From Talinum fruticosum (Eukaryota; Streptophyta; Magnoliopsida; Caryophyllales; Talinaceae): a DNA stretch of 64,000 nucleotides. Where the stretch lies: contig JAITYX010000012.1 in the NCBI GenBank assembly GCA_021018815.1, forward strand, positions 248,001-312,000. Reading direction: 5' to 3'. The position numbers were made by a program, and so were the translations under genes. A model generated the notes under the pieces. It had not been told where the DNA came from. It made no database searches and saw only the letters and a list, made by a program, of their open reading frames with translations. This document shows positions 22,715 through 32,899 of the stretch, one piece after another (within the stretch, counting starts at the first letter, position 1; every line of letters begins with the position of its first letter).

Positions 22715-22985
22715 TTGGGTTCGTTAGAGGAAGTGAGAAGGGTTAGTTTGTTTACGTTTTGCAGGCTACTCGAGAAAATATCAAAAGGGCATTGGTACCT
22801 TAACAGTGGATGCTCACGACATATGTTAGGAGACTCGGGACACTTTTCCGAGTTAGAAGAGTACAAAGGAGGAAAAGTCACTTTTGGAGATGACAGCAAA
22901 GGCAAGATAATTGGGATAGGCAAGATTGGAAAGGGAAGCAATCGGTCAGCCTAGTTGACCTTGTCAAAGGATTAAAGTAAAACCC
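22715..22985 (+). pseudogene. CopC aspartic protease with Asp-to-Asn change
   Basis: The open stretch contains HWYLNSGCSRHMLGDSG, GGKVTFGDDSKGKIIGIG and the following glycine-rich turn. The catalytic Asp of the family motif is Asn (codon AAC), which should abolish cleavage. CopD shows the same LNSG, while CopA and CopB have LDSG. The frame stops at 22,954. Confidence 0.87.
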
Positions 22986-24127
22986 GCTTAGCATCTCTCA
23001 ATTATGTGGTAAAAGTCAAGAGGTAGGATTCACTCAAACCAAGCTGTTACATTTCGATGACACTACCAAGGAGATCAAACTCTCGGGTAACACTTATATT
23101 ATTCCTTTTTCGACCCAAGTCAAAATTTATCCTGTTTAAAAGCATCACTTCATGATGACTCATGGAATTGGCATCATAGATTAGGCCATGTTAGCATGCA
23201 TACTATTAAGAATTTGGCATCTCATGCTTTAGTCGGAGGATTGCCCAATTGTGCTTTCGGGAAAGACAAAGTTTGTGAACCTTGCACAAGAGGGAAAGAA
23301 GTCGGATCATCATTCAAATCCTCGAAGACAGTTTTCACATCCAAGGTGCTTGAACTGCTACATATGGACTTATGTGGTGAAATCTCTGTTAAGAGCCTCG
23401 GAGGTGAATCATATGTACTTGTTATTATTGATGATTACTCACGATTTACTCGAGTGTGTTTTCTCAAGCACAAAAATGAAGCATTCAAGGAGTTCAACAA
23501 GCTCTGCGAAAAATCCAAGTTGAGTCTCGGACTTAGATCCAAAGAATTCAAACCGACCATTGAAGGGAGTTCGACTACTCGGAATTCTCGTAGTTTTGTG
23601 ACATGAATGGTATCTCTCACAACTTCTCAGCACCAAGAACTCTACAACAGAATGGAGTAGTGGAGAGAAAGAACAGAACCCTTGAAGAAATAGCTAGGAC
23701 AATGATGATTGAGCACAATCTACCCTACTATTTTTGGGCTGAGGCGATCAACACAGCCAACTACACTTTGAACAGATGCCTCATCGGACCCATTCTGAAG
23801 AAAACACCTTACGAGCTCTATAAAGGAAAGAAACCCAATATTTCCTATTTCAAACCGTTTGGATGTAAATGTTTTGTTCACAACAATGGTAAGGATCACC
23901 GACCAAGTTTGATGCTCGGTCGAGATGAAGATATTTTTCTAGGTTATTCCTCTCATAGTAAATCTTATCTCATTTTGAATAGGAGAACTAACAAATTGGA
24001 AGAAAGTATCCACGTTGTGTTTGATGAGCTTGCACAGGAAAAGCTAAGTGAATCATCATTCTTATATTTAAAGCTCAATAGAGATGATGACCTTGACAAA
24101 AGAGAGCCTATCGAGAATCAAACCTAA
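22986..24127 (+). pseudogene. CopC integrase (broken)
   Basis: GAG-pre-integrase: HHRLGHVSMHT-like block and LPNCAFGKDKVCEPCTRGK (about 23,160-23,300). Core: LHMDLCGEISVKSLGG with VIIDDYSRFT (23,355-23,450), then NGISHNFSAPRTLQQNGVVE (from 23,606) with the catalytic Glu. C-terminal block: KPFGCKCFVHNNGKDH, then a frameshift-altered stretch where the usual TKFDARSDEG residues are out of frame, and RTNKLEESIHVVFDE. The open stretch of 174 codons at 23,603-24,127 is the longest here. The frame is lost at about 23,580 and near 23,900 (CACCGACC in place of CACTCGACC). Confidence 0.9.
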
Positions 24128-25926
24128 TCGGCTCGGAATGAAGTCACTCGGAACGAAGTGACCTAGAATGAGACAACTCAAGAGGCTGCTCGGAATGTTG
24201 AAGGACAATCGATGAACAAGATCACTCGGAACAAGCTTCGAAGATCAAGTAGTTCGACCTACGGATCCGGTGAATCGGAGAACGAGATAGAGCATTCAAG
24301 TATGCTTCTAGTCATCCACTAGAAAACATATTATCTAATATCAACAGTGGGCTAAGAACTCGTTCCTCTCTTCGAGAATCGATGTGCATTCACCGCATTC
24401 ATTTCATTAACTCGAACCTAAAAATGCACTAGAGGCGCTATATGAACCTGAATGGGTAGAGGCCATGCAAGAGGAACTCAATCAATTCGAAAGAAACCAA
24501 GTCCGGACTCGACTAAAGGACCTTCGACCACCCGAGTCCTAGGAACCAAATGGGTTTTCAAGAACAAACTTGACGAAGGTGGGTTGGTAGTCGAAACAAG
24601 GCTAGACTTATGGCTCAAGGTTACAATCAGGAAGAAGGGATTGATTGTGGAGAAATCTTTGCACCTGTTGCAGAATCGAAGCCATTAGAATCCTGTTAGC
24701 ATTTGCATCTAGCATGAATATCAAATTATACCAAATGGATGTTAAATGTGCTTTTCTTAATGGTTTTATCGAAGAGGAAGTCTATGTTGAGCAGCCCTCT
24801 GGATTTGAAAACTCGGAATTTCCAAATCATGTTTTCAAACATCAAAAGCTCTTTATGGTCTTAAACAAGCTCCTAGAGCTTGGTATGAAAGACTGAGCAA
24901 TTTCTTGGTTCAAAATGATTTTAGAAAAGGTCGGATCGACAAGACGCTCTTTATAAAAACCAAGGGGAAAGATTTCCTTATTGCTCGGATATATGTTGAT
25001 GATATAATTTTTGGAGCTACTAATGAAATTCTCGTGTCGAGATTTTTCCGAGTTAGGAATTTCAAATGAGCATGATGGGAGAACTCAATTTCTTCCTTGG
25101 TCTACAAATCAAGCAAGAAAAAATGGAATCTATGTCCATCAATCAAAGTGCACCAAGGAGCTGCTGAAAAAGTATAAACTTCAAGATGCGAAGCATGCAA
25201 GCAACCCCTATGAGCAGTAGCTTGAAACTGGACTCGGACGATAAAGGTAAAGCAATAGATCGAAACTCTATCGAGGTATGATTGGATCTTTGCAATATCT
25301 TATTTCCAGTAGACCGGATATAATGTTTAGTGTCTCGCTTATGTGCAAGATTTCAAGCTAATCCAAAAGAATCACATCTCACTACGGTGAAGACAATATT
25401 CGAGATATCTTGTAGGGACTCGGAATTTAGGTCTATGGTACTCCGGAGACTCGGAACCGACTCTTACTAGATACTCGGATGCTGATTACACTGGATACAA
25501 AATTGATAGAAAGAGCACTTCAGGGCGTGCCAATTTCGGGTCAATCCCTAATATCCGGGCACTCAAAGAAGCAAAACTCGGTAGCTCTATCAACTGCCGA
25601 GGCTGAGTATATTGCGGTCGGGGCATTCTGTGCTTAGATTTTATGGATAAAACAACACTTGAAAGATCCGGGACTCTCTTGCAAATCGGTTCCAATCAAG
25701 TGTGATAATTAGAGTGCACTCGAGCATCACCAAAAACCCGGTTCAAGCACTCAAAACCGAAACATATTGAGGTCGGTATCATTTCTTAAGAGACCATTCT
25801 TAGAATGGTGACATTGTACTCGAATTCATTCCTACTAATCTTCAATTAGCTGATATCTTTACTAAACCACTTAGTGAGGATCGGTTTTGCTTCATTAGGA
25901 ATGAGCTTGGTATGCTAAATGCATAA
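24128..25926 (+). pseudogene. CopC reverse transcriptase and RNase H (broken)
   Basis: An acidic linker runs to about 24,450. RT then shows [16 protein letters not shown] (about 24,537), QMDVKCAFLNGFIEEEVYVE (about 24,733-24,790) with the first catalytic Asp, and YVDDIIFGAT with YVDD at about 24,993-25,004, both intact. RNase H has IDRKSTSG-like residues (about 25,500), SGHSKKQNSVALSTAEAEYIA-type residues across 25,555-25,620 with the catalytic Glu, and ends FCFIRNELGMLNA with a stop at 25,924-25,926. Frame changes separate these blocks. It is the best-preserved catalytic set among the copia copies, yet it is not open. Confidence 0.9.
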
Positions 25927-26327
25927 TTATGTGCTTTATATGTAAAAATCTCATTGCATGATTATGTGTTATGTGTTTACAATTTGTTAATAACCATTAG
26001 TTTAGTTGACTTAGTGATACTGATTCGATAGTTATTATTTGTTTCCAGTTTCTAAGTCGCTCGAAACCGAGCTGAGTCGGACTCGGACTTTGAGAAAAAT
26101 GGAGATCAAACTTCGAAATCATCTCTAGATAAGTTGAGAATTTCGGAATGTGTTTTCAAATTTTGTTTTCTCTTCTCCTTTTCTCTCTTACGCGCCTTGA
26201 TCGGACAACTAGTCGTTGAGAGACAAACCGCTGGAATTCTAACTGTTGAGGAGAGAACCGTCACACCGGTCGAAGTGACTCGCTAAAAGAGCCGAGTCGA
26301 ACGGATACTAAAGGTCATTTATTTTCT

Positions 26328-26336
26328 TATAAATAG
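26328..26336 (+). promoter_or_regulatory. Putative internal promoter (TATA box) for the CopC second ORF
   Basis: TATAAATAG lies 266 bases upstream of the second-ORF ATG, followed by a CT-rich leader typical of plant transcription start regions. CopD has TATAAATA at the matching place (63,767-63,774). It is separate from the LTR promoter. Use in transcription is inferred. Confidence 0.55.
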
Positions 26337-26376
26337 CACCTATTCTTCTTCATTTCTTTACTTTAGTCCTCGCGTA

Positions 26377-26403
26377 CTCTCTCTCTCTCTCTCTCTCTCT
26401 CTC
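26377..26403 (+). repeat. (CT)n microsatellite
   Basis: About 13 CT units occur in the leader of the second ORF. CopD has shorter CT runs in the same leader (about 63,880-63,895). Confidence 0.9.
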
Positions 26404-26601
26404 AATCAAATCCTCGTGATCAAGTGCTCTGTGATTAAAGCGACAGCCTGTGCTCTCAAGCTTTGTGAAGATCATCTCAAGTAAGCTCCATCGTTCTCAA
26501 ACTCATTTCTCTTCTAACTTTTTCTTTTTATCTTTCACTCTCTTCGAGTCTTCTTCTATTCTACTCTCTCTCAGTTTACCTTCTCTCTTTTCACGTCAAC
26601 A

Positions 26602-27817
26602 ATGCCGAAAAGAAGTTCTCATCCTAACTTTCTAAGGCTCTGCCACAAAGAAACCCCGAACCAAAAGCCTAGAAGGCCCCTCAAATTCCAAACCCCTTGT
26701 CACCAAGCATCTTGCGCTAGATGATAAGTTCTTCCCAACCACAAAATTTTTGTGGTTGCCTCACATCCAATGAACTGGGGTTTATAATTTTCTTTGTTTC
26801 AGCGAGTTCATCTACCCCGAACTTGTCTCACCAGCTACGAAGGTGTTCTAACCTCCGGGGTTCGGAACATAACAATTCGCATAAATTCTTCTCTTCTTCA
26901 TCGTTTGTTCAAGGTCTCTTCTCTCTTCTTGAACATCAATCCAATCCCCTTCACCGAGGTCGCCGACGACTTCTTTGAAAAGTATGCGAAAGAGTTCCCT
27001 GGGTCACATAAAAACTTTTCCGTGACCCCACTAAAGTCGAAGCTTGTCTTCTGTGTTTCTTGCTGATGAGAACTTTCTTCTCATAGCACTCTAGTAAGAA
27101 GAACCCCAACTCCAAGCACCTCAAACCACTTGTTTTGACATTCTAGAGGGCTACAAAGTAGACCTCTTTCCTCCGGTCATTCAAGACTGTCTTCTAGTCT
27201 ATGACCATCCACCGGAAAACCGCCCAATCTCAACTCCGAGAGCAACAGGACGTGCTTCTCGAGATGAAGGCTACAGTGAAGGAGCGAGAGGGAGCTGATT
27301 GAGCTTCTTCAGGAGAGACGATCCAAAGCCGCTCAGGATCAAGAAGACTCGGACACTTCTAAGGAATCCTCGAGCCCTGCCAAGTCCTCCTCGGACGAGA
27401 GGAGAGGGTGAAGAAGAAGATGAAGAAGAAGCTGAAGAGCTCGCGATCGATGCAGCTCTTTTCGAGCCTCGTGAGCCGAAAGCAAGGAAGACCAAGAAGG
27501 ACAAGGAGCAACAGCTGAGGGTCCAAGTGCTCCTTAAGCTCAACCAGGACCGATCGGCTCGGACAGCGAGTCCGAGTGGGTCGAAGACTTTCTCGAACAA
27601 GGACGAGTCCGCAGCGAGTCAACTCCGAGCACACCTCTCTAGTAGTTCGGGACGAACCTCTGGATCCCCTCGTTTTGGGTCGGCCACTCGAACCGAGATT
27701 TGCCGGAGATCCCTGTCCTACCTCCTCCGCGCTCCAAGCACATCGTCAAGATCTTATCAGCGCCGGCGCTCTACTCATCCTTCCTCCTCAACTAAGATGA
27801 ACTCATCTCCTCCTTAA
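26602..27817 (+). pseudogene. CopC second ORF, env-like position (broken)
   Basis: It starts ATGCCGAAAAGAAG (MPKRS), like CopD at 63,909 (MPKRG). A middle part (26,794-27,066) reads YEGVLTSGVRNITIRIN and PFTEVADDFFEKYAKEFPG, resembling the globular part of proteins encoded downstream of pol in SIRE-type copia and related 'putative plant transposon' proteins. The last part (27,299-27,817) is highly charged, with Glu/Arg/Lys runs and likely coiled coil, followed by a Pro/Ser-rich tail. I see no clear signal peptide or transmembrane helix, so 'envelope-like' refers to position only. Frame changes occur near 26,700, 27,066 and 27,300. The tail matches the fused ORF of CopA. Confidence 0.7.
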
Positions 27818-28252
27818 TTTCTTAGTCTTTTATTTAATTTTTTTTTTTTGTCCGGACATCATGTACTTCTTAGTGAATTCTTCCCATATTGTTTTTTGTT
27901 TTTGCTTGAAAGGCAAGGGGAGAATAGATACCAAATTAGATGCTCTTCTTTAGAGGGAGTCCCTCTCTCTCTTTGTAAATATTTTATGTGAAGTTAATGA
28001 GAATGCATTTCGTTTCAATGTTTCGAGTTCATTGCTTAATGCAAGTATTTCGAGTTTCCGTCCAATATGTCTTTTTGCTCAAGCATTGTCATTAAAATCA
28101 ATCCATTTCATTAATAATTATTGTCTATCCGGTTTTATGTCTTTTCTTGCTCTGTGAACTATGAAATCTTAAGTTTCTTTTCCGAGCAAGTCTACAAATT
28201 CAATCTCTTATCACTAACAAAGTTTCTGTCTAAGGATGGAATGCCTTTCATC
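27818..28252 (+). other. CopC 3' untranslated region
   Basis: This is noncoding sequence between the second ORF stop and the polypurine tract. It is T-rich, and the AAGGCAAGGGGAGAATAGAT block near 27,910 resembles the region before the CopA polypurine tract (about 2,420, minus strand). Nothing else is seen. Confidence 0.6.
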
Positions 28253-28265
28253 AAAAAGGGGACAT
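28253..28265 (+). other. Polypurine tract of CopC
   Basis: AAAAAGGGGACAT lies directly before the 3' LTR start at 28,266, as in CopA. Confidence 0.88.
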
Positions 28266-29829
28266 TGAAGACTCGGACTTTGACTTACCCGTTCTCGAGT
28301 TCCATCACGGAATCGGGTATAATATTTCATCTCGTTATAGGGTTTTGACTTCAAGTCATTCCATGCCTCTTAGAAACTTTTCCGTGTGATATAACATTTC
28401 TTCTCGAGTGTTATAGAAACTATTATGCTCTTTTTGCCCGACTCGATTGACTCGGAAAGCATACCTTTATATGCTACTTCTCACTCGGTTCCGAGTCACT
28501 TAACACTCGGATATATCGCATGATTCAAACACTATCTTTTCCGCGCTCAAACTCAGGTCCGACTTCATTATTCATGAACTACATTGTCCCAAGTCAGCAT
28601 ATTTAGTTTGATTTTTTGTTTAGTCTAGATCAAGTCTGTTTACTCGATATTCTTTATCTGACTTGATTGCCTTCTAGACTCGACTAAGATGGAATTTGAG
28701 TCTCATGGATATTAGACTCGGAAAATTCCTTCTCTTTTCTAACCCAAATAATTAGTCACTTAATTATCTTAATTATATTAATATTTGTGTCTAATCTTGG
28801 ACCAAATTATTTTATACTTTGAGAACCAAATTGGTTTACTTTTGTAGGTTATTCAAAAGAGGCTATCCTAAATTTGAATTACAAAAGTAACCGGCTTCAA
28901 AACGTCAAATCACCAGCGGAGAAGGCTTCTTCCACTTCCGACGTAGCCCTAGACATTGTGTCGGGGTTGTCTCGTTTCCAAAACTACATATCTCGCGTCA
29001 CTAAGCTCAACGGTGGTTTCCACCTTATTTTTCAAGACACCACCAGTGGTTTTGGGACTTCCAAAGGAGTCAAGAACCGTCACCCAATGTTCATATCTCA
29101 ACGGATATTTTCCGAGTGACTCACAAAATCATCTACAATGGTCTCAAAGGATTCCCAGTCGGAAGATGGAGACAACGGCTATGCTTGCTTCGTCATCTAT
29201 AAATAGAAGCCAACTTTCAAGACTTGAAGATTGCCGAATCTATTGTTAATATACATACTTGATCAAAATCATTGTATTCATTCTCAATATTCTACTTACA
29301 ACTCCAATTCCGTATTTCATAATATTCTAAGTTGTAAGGTCTTGTACTCATTTACAAAACATTTTCTTTCTTAGTCTCTTAGTAAGGTCCTTGGACTGAG
29401 CTGTAAGGGTTAACTCAGCTCGGTTGTCCGTGACCGTAAGGGCTATCTCGGTCAGGAAGTACTAGATCGGATAAGGGAATTTCGAGTCTAGGAAAATCTT
29501 GTAAGAAGTTGTTTAAGGGAGCAACTTGGGTCAAGTCGATCTACTGTATTTTGTGGACTTAAAATAGTGGATTCGACTTTGTGCTTGGATTAGCACGGTC
29601 CGTGGTTTTCTGCCCCGGGAGGGTTTCCACGTACTTTACGTGTTATTAGTTTTCCGAGTGCAATCTAGATGCGGACAATTTCGTTTAATCTATTTCTTCA
29701 TTCTTCACTAAATTCCGAGTTAGTGCTTTTCCGAGCTCATCCCCGACTCTAACTCACCTCGGATTCTCATCTATATTAAATTTAAAGCAAATTTCATCAC
29801 CACCCTATTCACACCCCCTCTAGGGTGAC
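28266..29829 (+). repeat. 3' LTR of CopC, end truncated
   Basis: The LTR runs from TGAAGACTCGGACTTTGAC to CTCTAGGGTGAC, 1,564 bp. It holds the LTR TATA box at 29,198-29,206. About 30 terminal bases, present in the 5' LTR after the same CTCTAGGGTGAC, are missing where GC-rich Tekay-like LTR sequence begins. Confidence 0.9.
29198..29206 (+). promoter_or_regulatory. LTR TATA box of CopC (3' LTR)
   Basis: TATAAATAG, followed by AAGCCA, is found at the same place in the CopA LTRs and the isolated LTR at 40,316. The 5' LTR lost it by deletion. Confidence 0.75.
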
Positions 29830-30450
29830 GTCGGATCCCTTCTCGCGCTCGTCGGCCGCGCGAGCACGCCCTGCCTTCTCTTCTTCTCTATTCTCGCTCC
29901 GGCTCTCGTCTTCCTCTCGCTTTCCTATGCTTCCGCTTTCTTTCGTTCCCTTTTCTTCTTTTGCTCTGCTCGACCTCCCAAGCCCTCGCTCTCCCTTCAT
30001 CCACCAGCAACGGCGTCCTCACCGGTCAGGCGGCCACGGGCCACTGGCTCTCGCGCTCTCTCCCTCTCTCGCTTTCCTCTCGCTTCCTCTCGGTCTCCTC
30101 TGTCTCTACATCTTTCGTTTTTCCTTTGTTCCTTTTCCTCTCGTTCTTTTCTTCGATGTCGGTCCCACTCTCTCTCCTCTTTTCCTAATTACACATAATG
30201 GGCTTGCTGCCTAATTCCAATTGGACCCCTTAATTCTTTGCTTCTTTCTTTGCCGACAAAATGCCACTAATCCTCAAATGTTAGCTACCCCTCATTTCTC
30301 ATTTTCTTCTGTTTTATTTTTTTAAATTTTAATTGGGCCCAAATTTAATTTCAATAAACCCAATTAAGCGGGCCATGCTCGGTTTCGGTTCTCGGGTTTA
30401 ATTTCGAGTCAGAAAAATTCTAATGTTTGAAGGACTTATTTTCGTGAATT
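29830..30450 (-). repeat. Tekay-like LTR, 5' part (minus strand)
   Basis: This continues the LTR interrupted by CopC. It is strongly pyrimidine-rich and GC-rich (29,830-30,180) and resembles the reverse complement of the GA-rich block at 57,170-57,660. It is followed by a stretch like CTAATTCCAATTGGACCCC that matches the CCCAATTAGGAATAGG region at about 57,138 in reverse complement. ORFs of 129 and 75 codons here are low-complexity artefacts. The outer end is not sharp. Confidence 0.68.
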
Positions 30451-31259
30451 ATGTAACGAGTAGGAAAGATCGGTTGAATAAGTGCCTAGAGATCAAAATA
30501 ACTGAATATTCTTTAGCTCTTTGCACGAATTCAACGAGCATTAAGTAGGAAAGAGGAATTTATTTCGGTACAGATAACGTTTAGGTATGAGTGCTCTAGT
30601 TAACTTTCTGCAACATTAAGTATAGGAGAAAGTCGTATCGGATGAGAGCCAAGGTTCTCGATTTATAGGGAGTGACCTAGGTAACAAATGACCTAGGGTT
30701 CATGGCGTCGCCCACCCGAGCTTGCTGAGGATTTCATACCCTACCCTATTTCCAAGGGATTCTCTACGCCAAAACGGAGCGTTTCACTTAAAATTTTGGG
30801 GTTGCATGCACCGGCCACGACGTCGTTTTTGGGGAAAAGCTCCTAGTCTCGTGTGGACTGTCTTGTGGAGCTTAAACACAACACTTTGATGCTAGTGATC
30901 ATGGAATGCAACGCCTTAACGCCATCTTCAACTCTTTAACTCCTTGTCCGATTGGGAAAAAGTAAATTGCAGTATTCGAACTTGGAATTTCCCGGCACAC
31001 GATACTAGACTCTGTTGTCTCTGAAGGCTTGGCCAAGTTCTTGGATCGTCCGAACGAAAAGGAGAATTTTCGATCGACCCGGGGTAAAAGGCTATTTATT
31101 TGGTGCTGGGGGTTCTTCGTGGTTTACTTGCTTATATTGAACCAATTAAACATAGTCCGAGATCCAAATCCTCGGACATGACTCGGGATTTCATCATTGG
31201 GCCAACGGAATAAAATACAAAATTAGAGATCTAAGAGAGACCACTTGTTAGGTGTCTAC
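30451..31259 (-). repeat. GypE 5' LTR, outer part
   Basis: This is the rest of the Tat-like LTR. Its blocks AGAGATCAAAATAACTGAAT, GTGACCTAGGTAACAAATG and ATGATCATGGAATGCAACGC-like sequence also occur in the LTRs at 42,960-43,475 and 51,100-51,640. The LTR start reads TAGACACC on the minus strand at about 31,259. About 430 bp of the LTR middle, present at 42,530-42,960, is missing at the Tekay insertion. Confidence 0.78.
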
Positions 31260-32115
31260 GAGTTGGGTATAATAAGGTACAAATGTTGAAGAGGACATGG
31301 AGAAGACAACCTTCATCACTTAATGGGGGACCTATTGTTACGTGGTGATGCCATTTGGGCTTAAGAACATCAACGCAACATATTAAAGGACAGCAACAAC
31401 ACTATTGCATGACATGATCCACAAAGAAGTCGAAGTCGACGTTGATCACATGATCATAAAGTCCAAAGATAAGGCATGGAACCTACCTAGCTCGAGAAAG
31501 TTCTTCGAAAGACATAGAAAGTACAACATGTGCTCTAACCCTTAAAAGTGTGGCTTCGAGGTAACCGCAAGCCAACTATTAGGCTATGTTGTCGAGTCTT
31601 AGAAGAACCGAAGTTGATCCATCAAAGATCAAAGCTATTCAAGTGATCCCACCACCAAAGACAGAGAAAGAAATACGGGGTTTCCTAGGATGTTTACGAG
31701 TACATCATTCATTTCTTATCAAAACTATGGTCTATGCACCCATTTTGAAGAAGTTGAAGAAAGGGTCCGAGCCCATTTGGGAGACCGAGTACCAACAAGC
31801 ATTCCAGAAGGTTAAGGAATACCCAGCTAACCCACTAGTGCTAATTTCGCCAAAACCAGGTAAATCATTACTTCTTTACCTCACCACGACAAAGACAAGC
31901 AATGGGAGCCATACTAGTTCAACGAGATAGGAAAGAAAAGCACGCGATATATTATCAAAGCAAGAAAGTTTTAAACAATTAGACTAGATATATGCCATTA
32001 GAGAAGACATCATTGGCATTAGTATGGGCTACCAAGAAGCTCGGGCACTACATGTTGGCCAACACGATACATATGGTAGGAGCGATGGATCCCATTAAGT
32101 GTATACTTGCAAAAC
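31260..32115 (+). pseudogene. GypF reverse transcriptase (3' half) and first RNase H
   Basis: The sequence picks up in mid-RT at the join with GypE. It reads GYN-like residues, EEDMEKTTFIT, a stop, then YVVMPFG-type residues. The active-site box is VDVDHMIIKSKD (about 31,432-31,460), so both the Tyr and the second Asp of the usual YVDD are changed. It continues with LLGYVV and TEKEIRGFLGCL (31,586-31,930), then the first RNase H with HAIYYQSKKV and MPLEKTSLALVWATKKL (about 31,940-32,050). GypE carries the same RT with about 70-80 percent visible similarity. It is inactive. Confidence 0.87.
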
Positions 32116-32219
32116 AAACCATCAGCAATAAGATAGGATGATGGACTGTCATGTTGTTAGAATTCGAACTTAAGTATGTGCTTCAAAAGCATTCACATGA
32201 AGGGTAGTGTGAGGATTCC

Positions 32220-32720
32220 TAGCTAATCTACCTTTAACTGAATCAAAACCCGAATACCTTGACTTTCTAGATGAAGATATCTTACAAATAGCAGTGGACA
32301 TTTGGACAATGTACTTTGACGACGCTTCCAAATTTAAGGGCTTTGGCATAGGGAGTCTTGAGGTCTCACTAGAGGGAGCACATACTTCCATTCCAGTCAA
32401 ATTGGATTTCGAGGTCACCAACAACGCCGTAGAGTATGAAGCGTGTATAACGGGACTTGATACGGCCGTAGAGATCGGGGTCAAGAATATCATGGTTTTC
32501 AATGACTCCACTGTAATCATTAATCGGATTTCATAAAAATGGAAGGTACCTGGTGAAGACATGGAACCCTAGCAAGCACATCTAATCAATCTATCAAAAC
32601 ATTTTGAAAGTATTTCTTTCACCTACCTTCCTAAGGATGACAACCAGTTCACGGATGTATTAGCCAAATTAGCATCCATGATTAATATCCCTATTAGCAT
32701 TCATTCAATGCTCATCAACA
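32220..32720 (+). pseudogene. GypF second, archaeal-type RNase H
   Basis: The open stretch 32,294-32,536 reads YFDDASKFKGFGIGS, NNAVEYEACITGL and IMVFNDSTVIINR. It shows the D...E...D spacing of an RNase H fold that is separate from the first RNase H upstream. Two RNase H domains before integrase are characteristic of the Tat clade. The short tail DNQFTDVLAKLAS (about 32,640) ends the domain. All three acidic residues are visible, although stops lie on both sides. Confidence 0.82.
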
Positions 32721-32899
32721 TAGAGCGACGAAGTTAGCCTACGTATGTCTATGAACTAGAAGTGTCTAATACTAAGAAAACTAGTTGTTATAATGATATT
32801 TATCAGTACATAGCTAAGCAAGAGTACCCATTGGACTCCATCCCAAAAGCCCAACAAGCCATGAAGATGTTAGCGAGTGTATTTTTCATTAATCATGGG

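Larger units (their letters stand above)
25927..26601 (+). other. CopC spacer and leader before the second ORF
   Basis: This noncoding 0.67-kb stretch holds a TATA box at 26,328-26,336, a CT run at 26,377-26,403 and a pyrimidine-rich leader to the ATG at 26,602. The layout is repeated in CopD (63,369-63,908). Confidence 0.7.
20024..29829 (+). mobile_element. CopC: SIRE-like Ty1/copia retrotransposon with second ORF
   Basis: This 9.8-kb plus-strand element has a 5' LTR (20,024-20,903), primer site, gag, protease, integrase, RT, RNase H, a second ORF (26,602-27,817), a polypurine tract and a 3' LTR (28,266-29,829). It is the only element here whose second ORF lies wholly within the window. The 5' LTR has lost 695 bp and the 3' LTR lacks its last 30 bp or so, so no target duplication can be read. 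It is embedded in a Tekay-like LTR. The same LTR family as CopA. Confidence 0.92.

Noticed and set aside
27271..27634. Minus-strand ORFs of 109 and 91 codons
   Set aside because: They are shadows of the charged part of the CopC second ORF.
29825..30214. ORFs of 129 and 75 codons
   Set aside because: They cover the complementary pyrimidine-rich block of the related LTR; composition explains the lack of stops.
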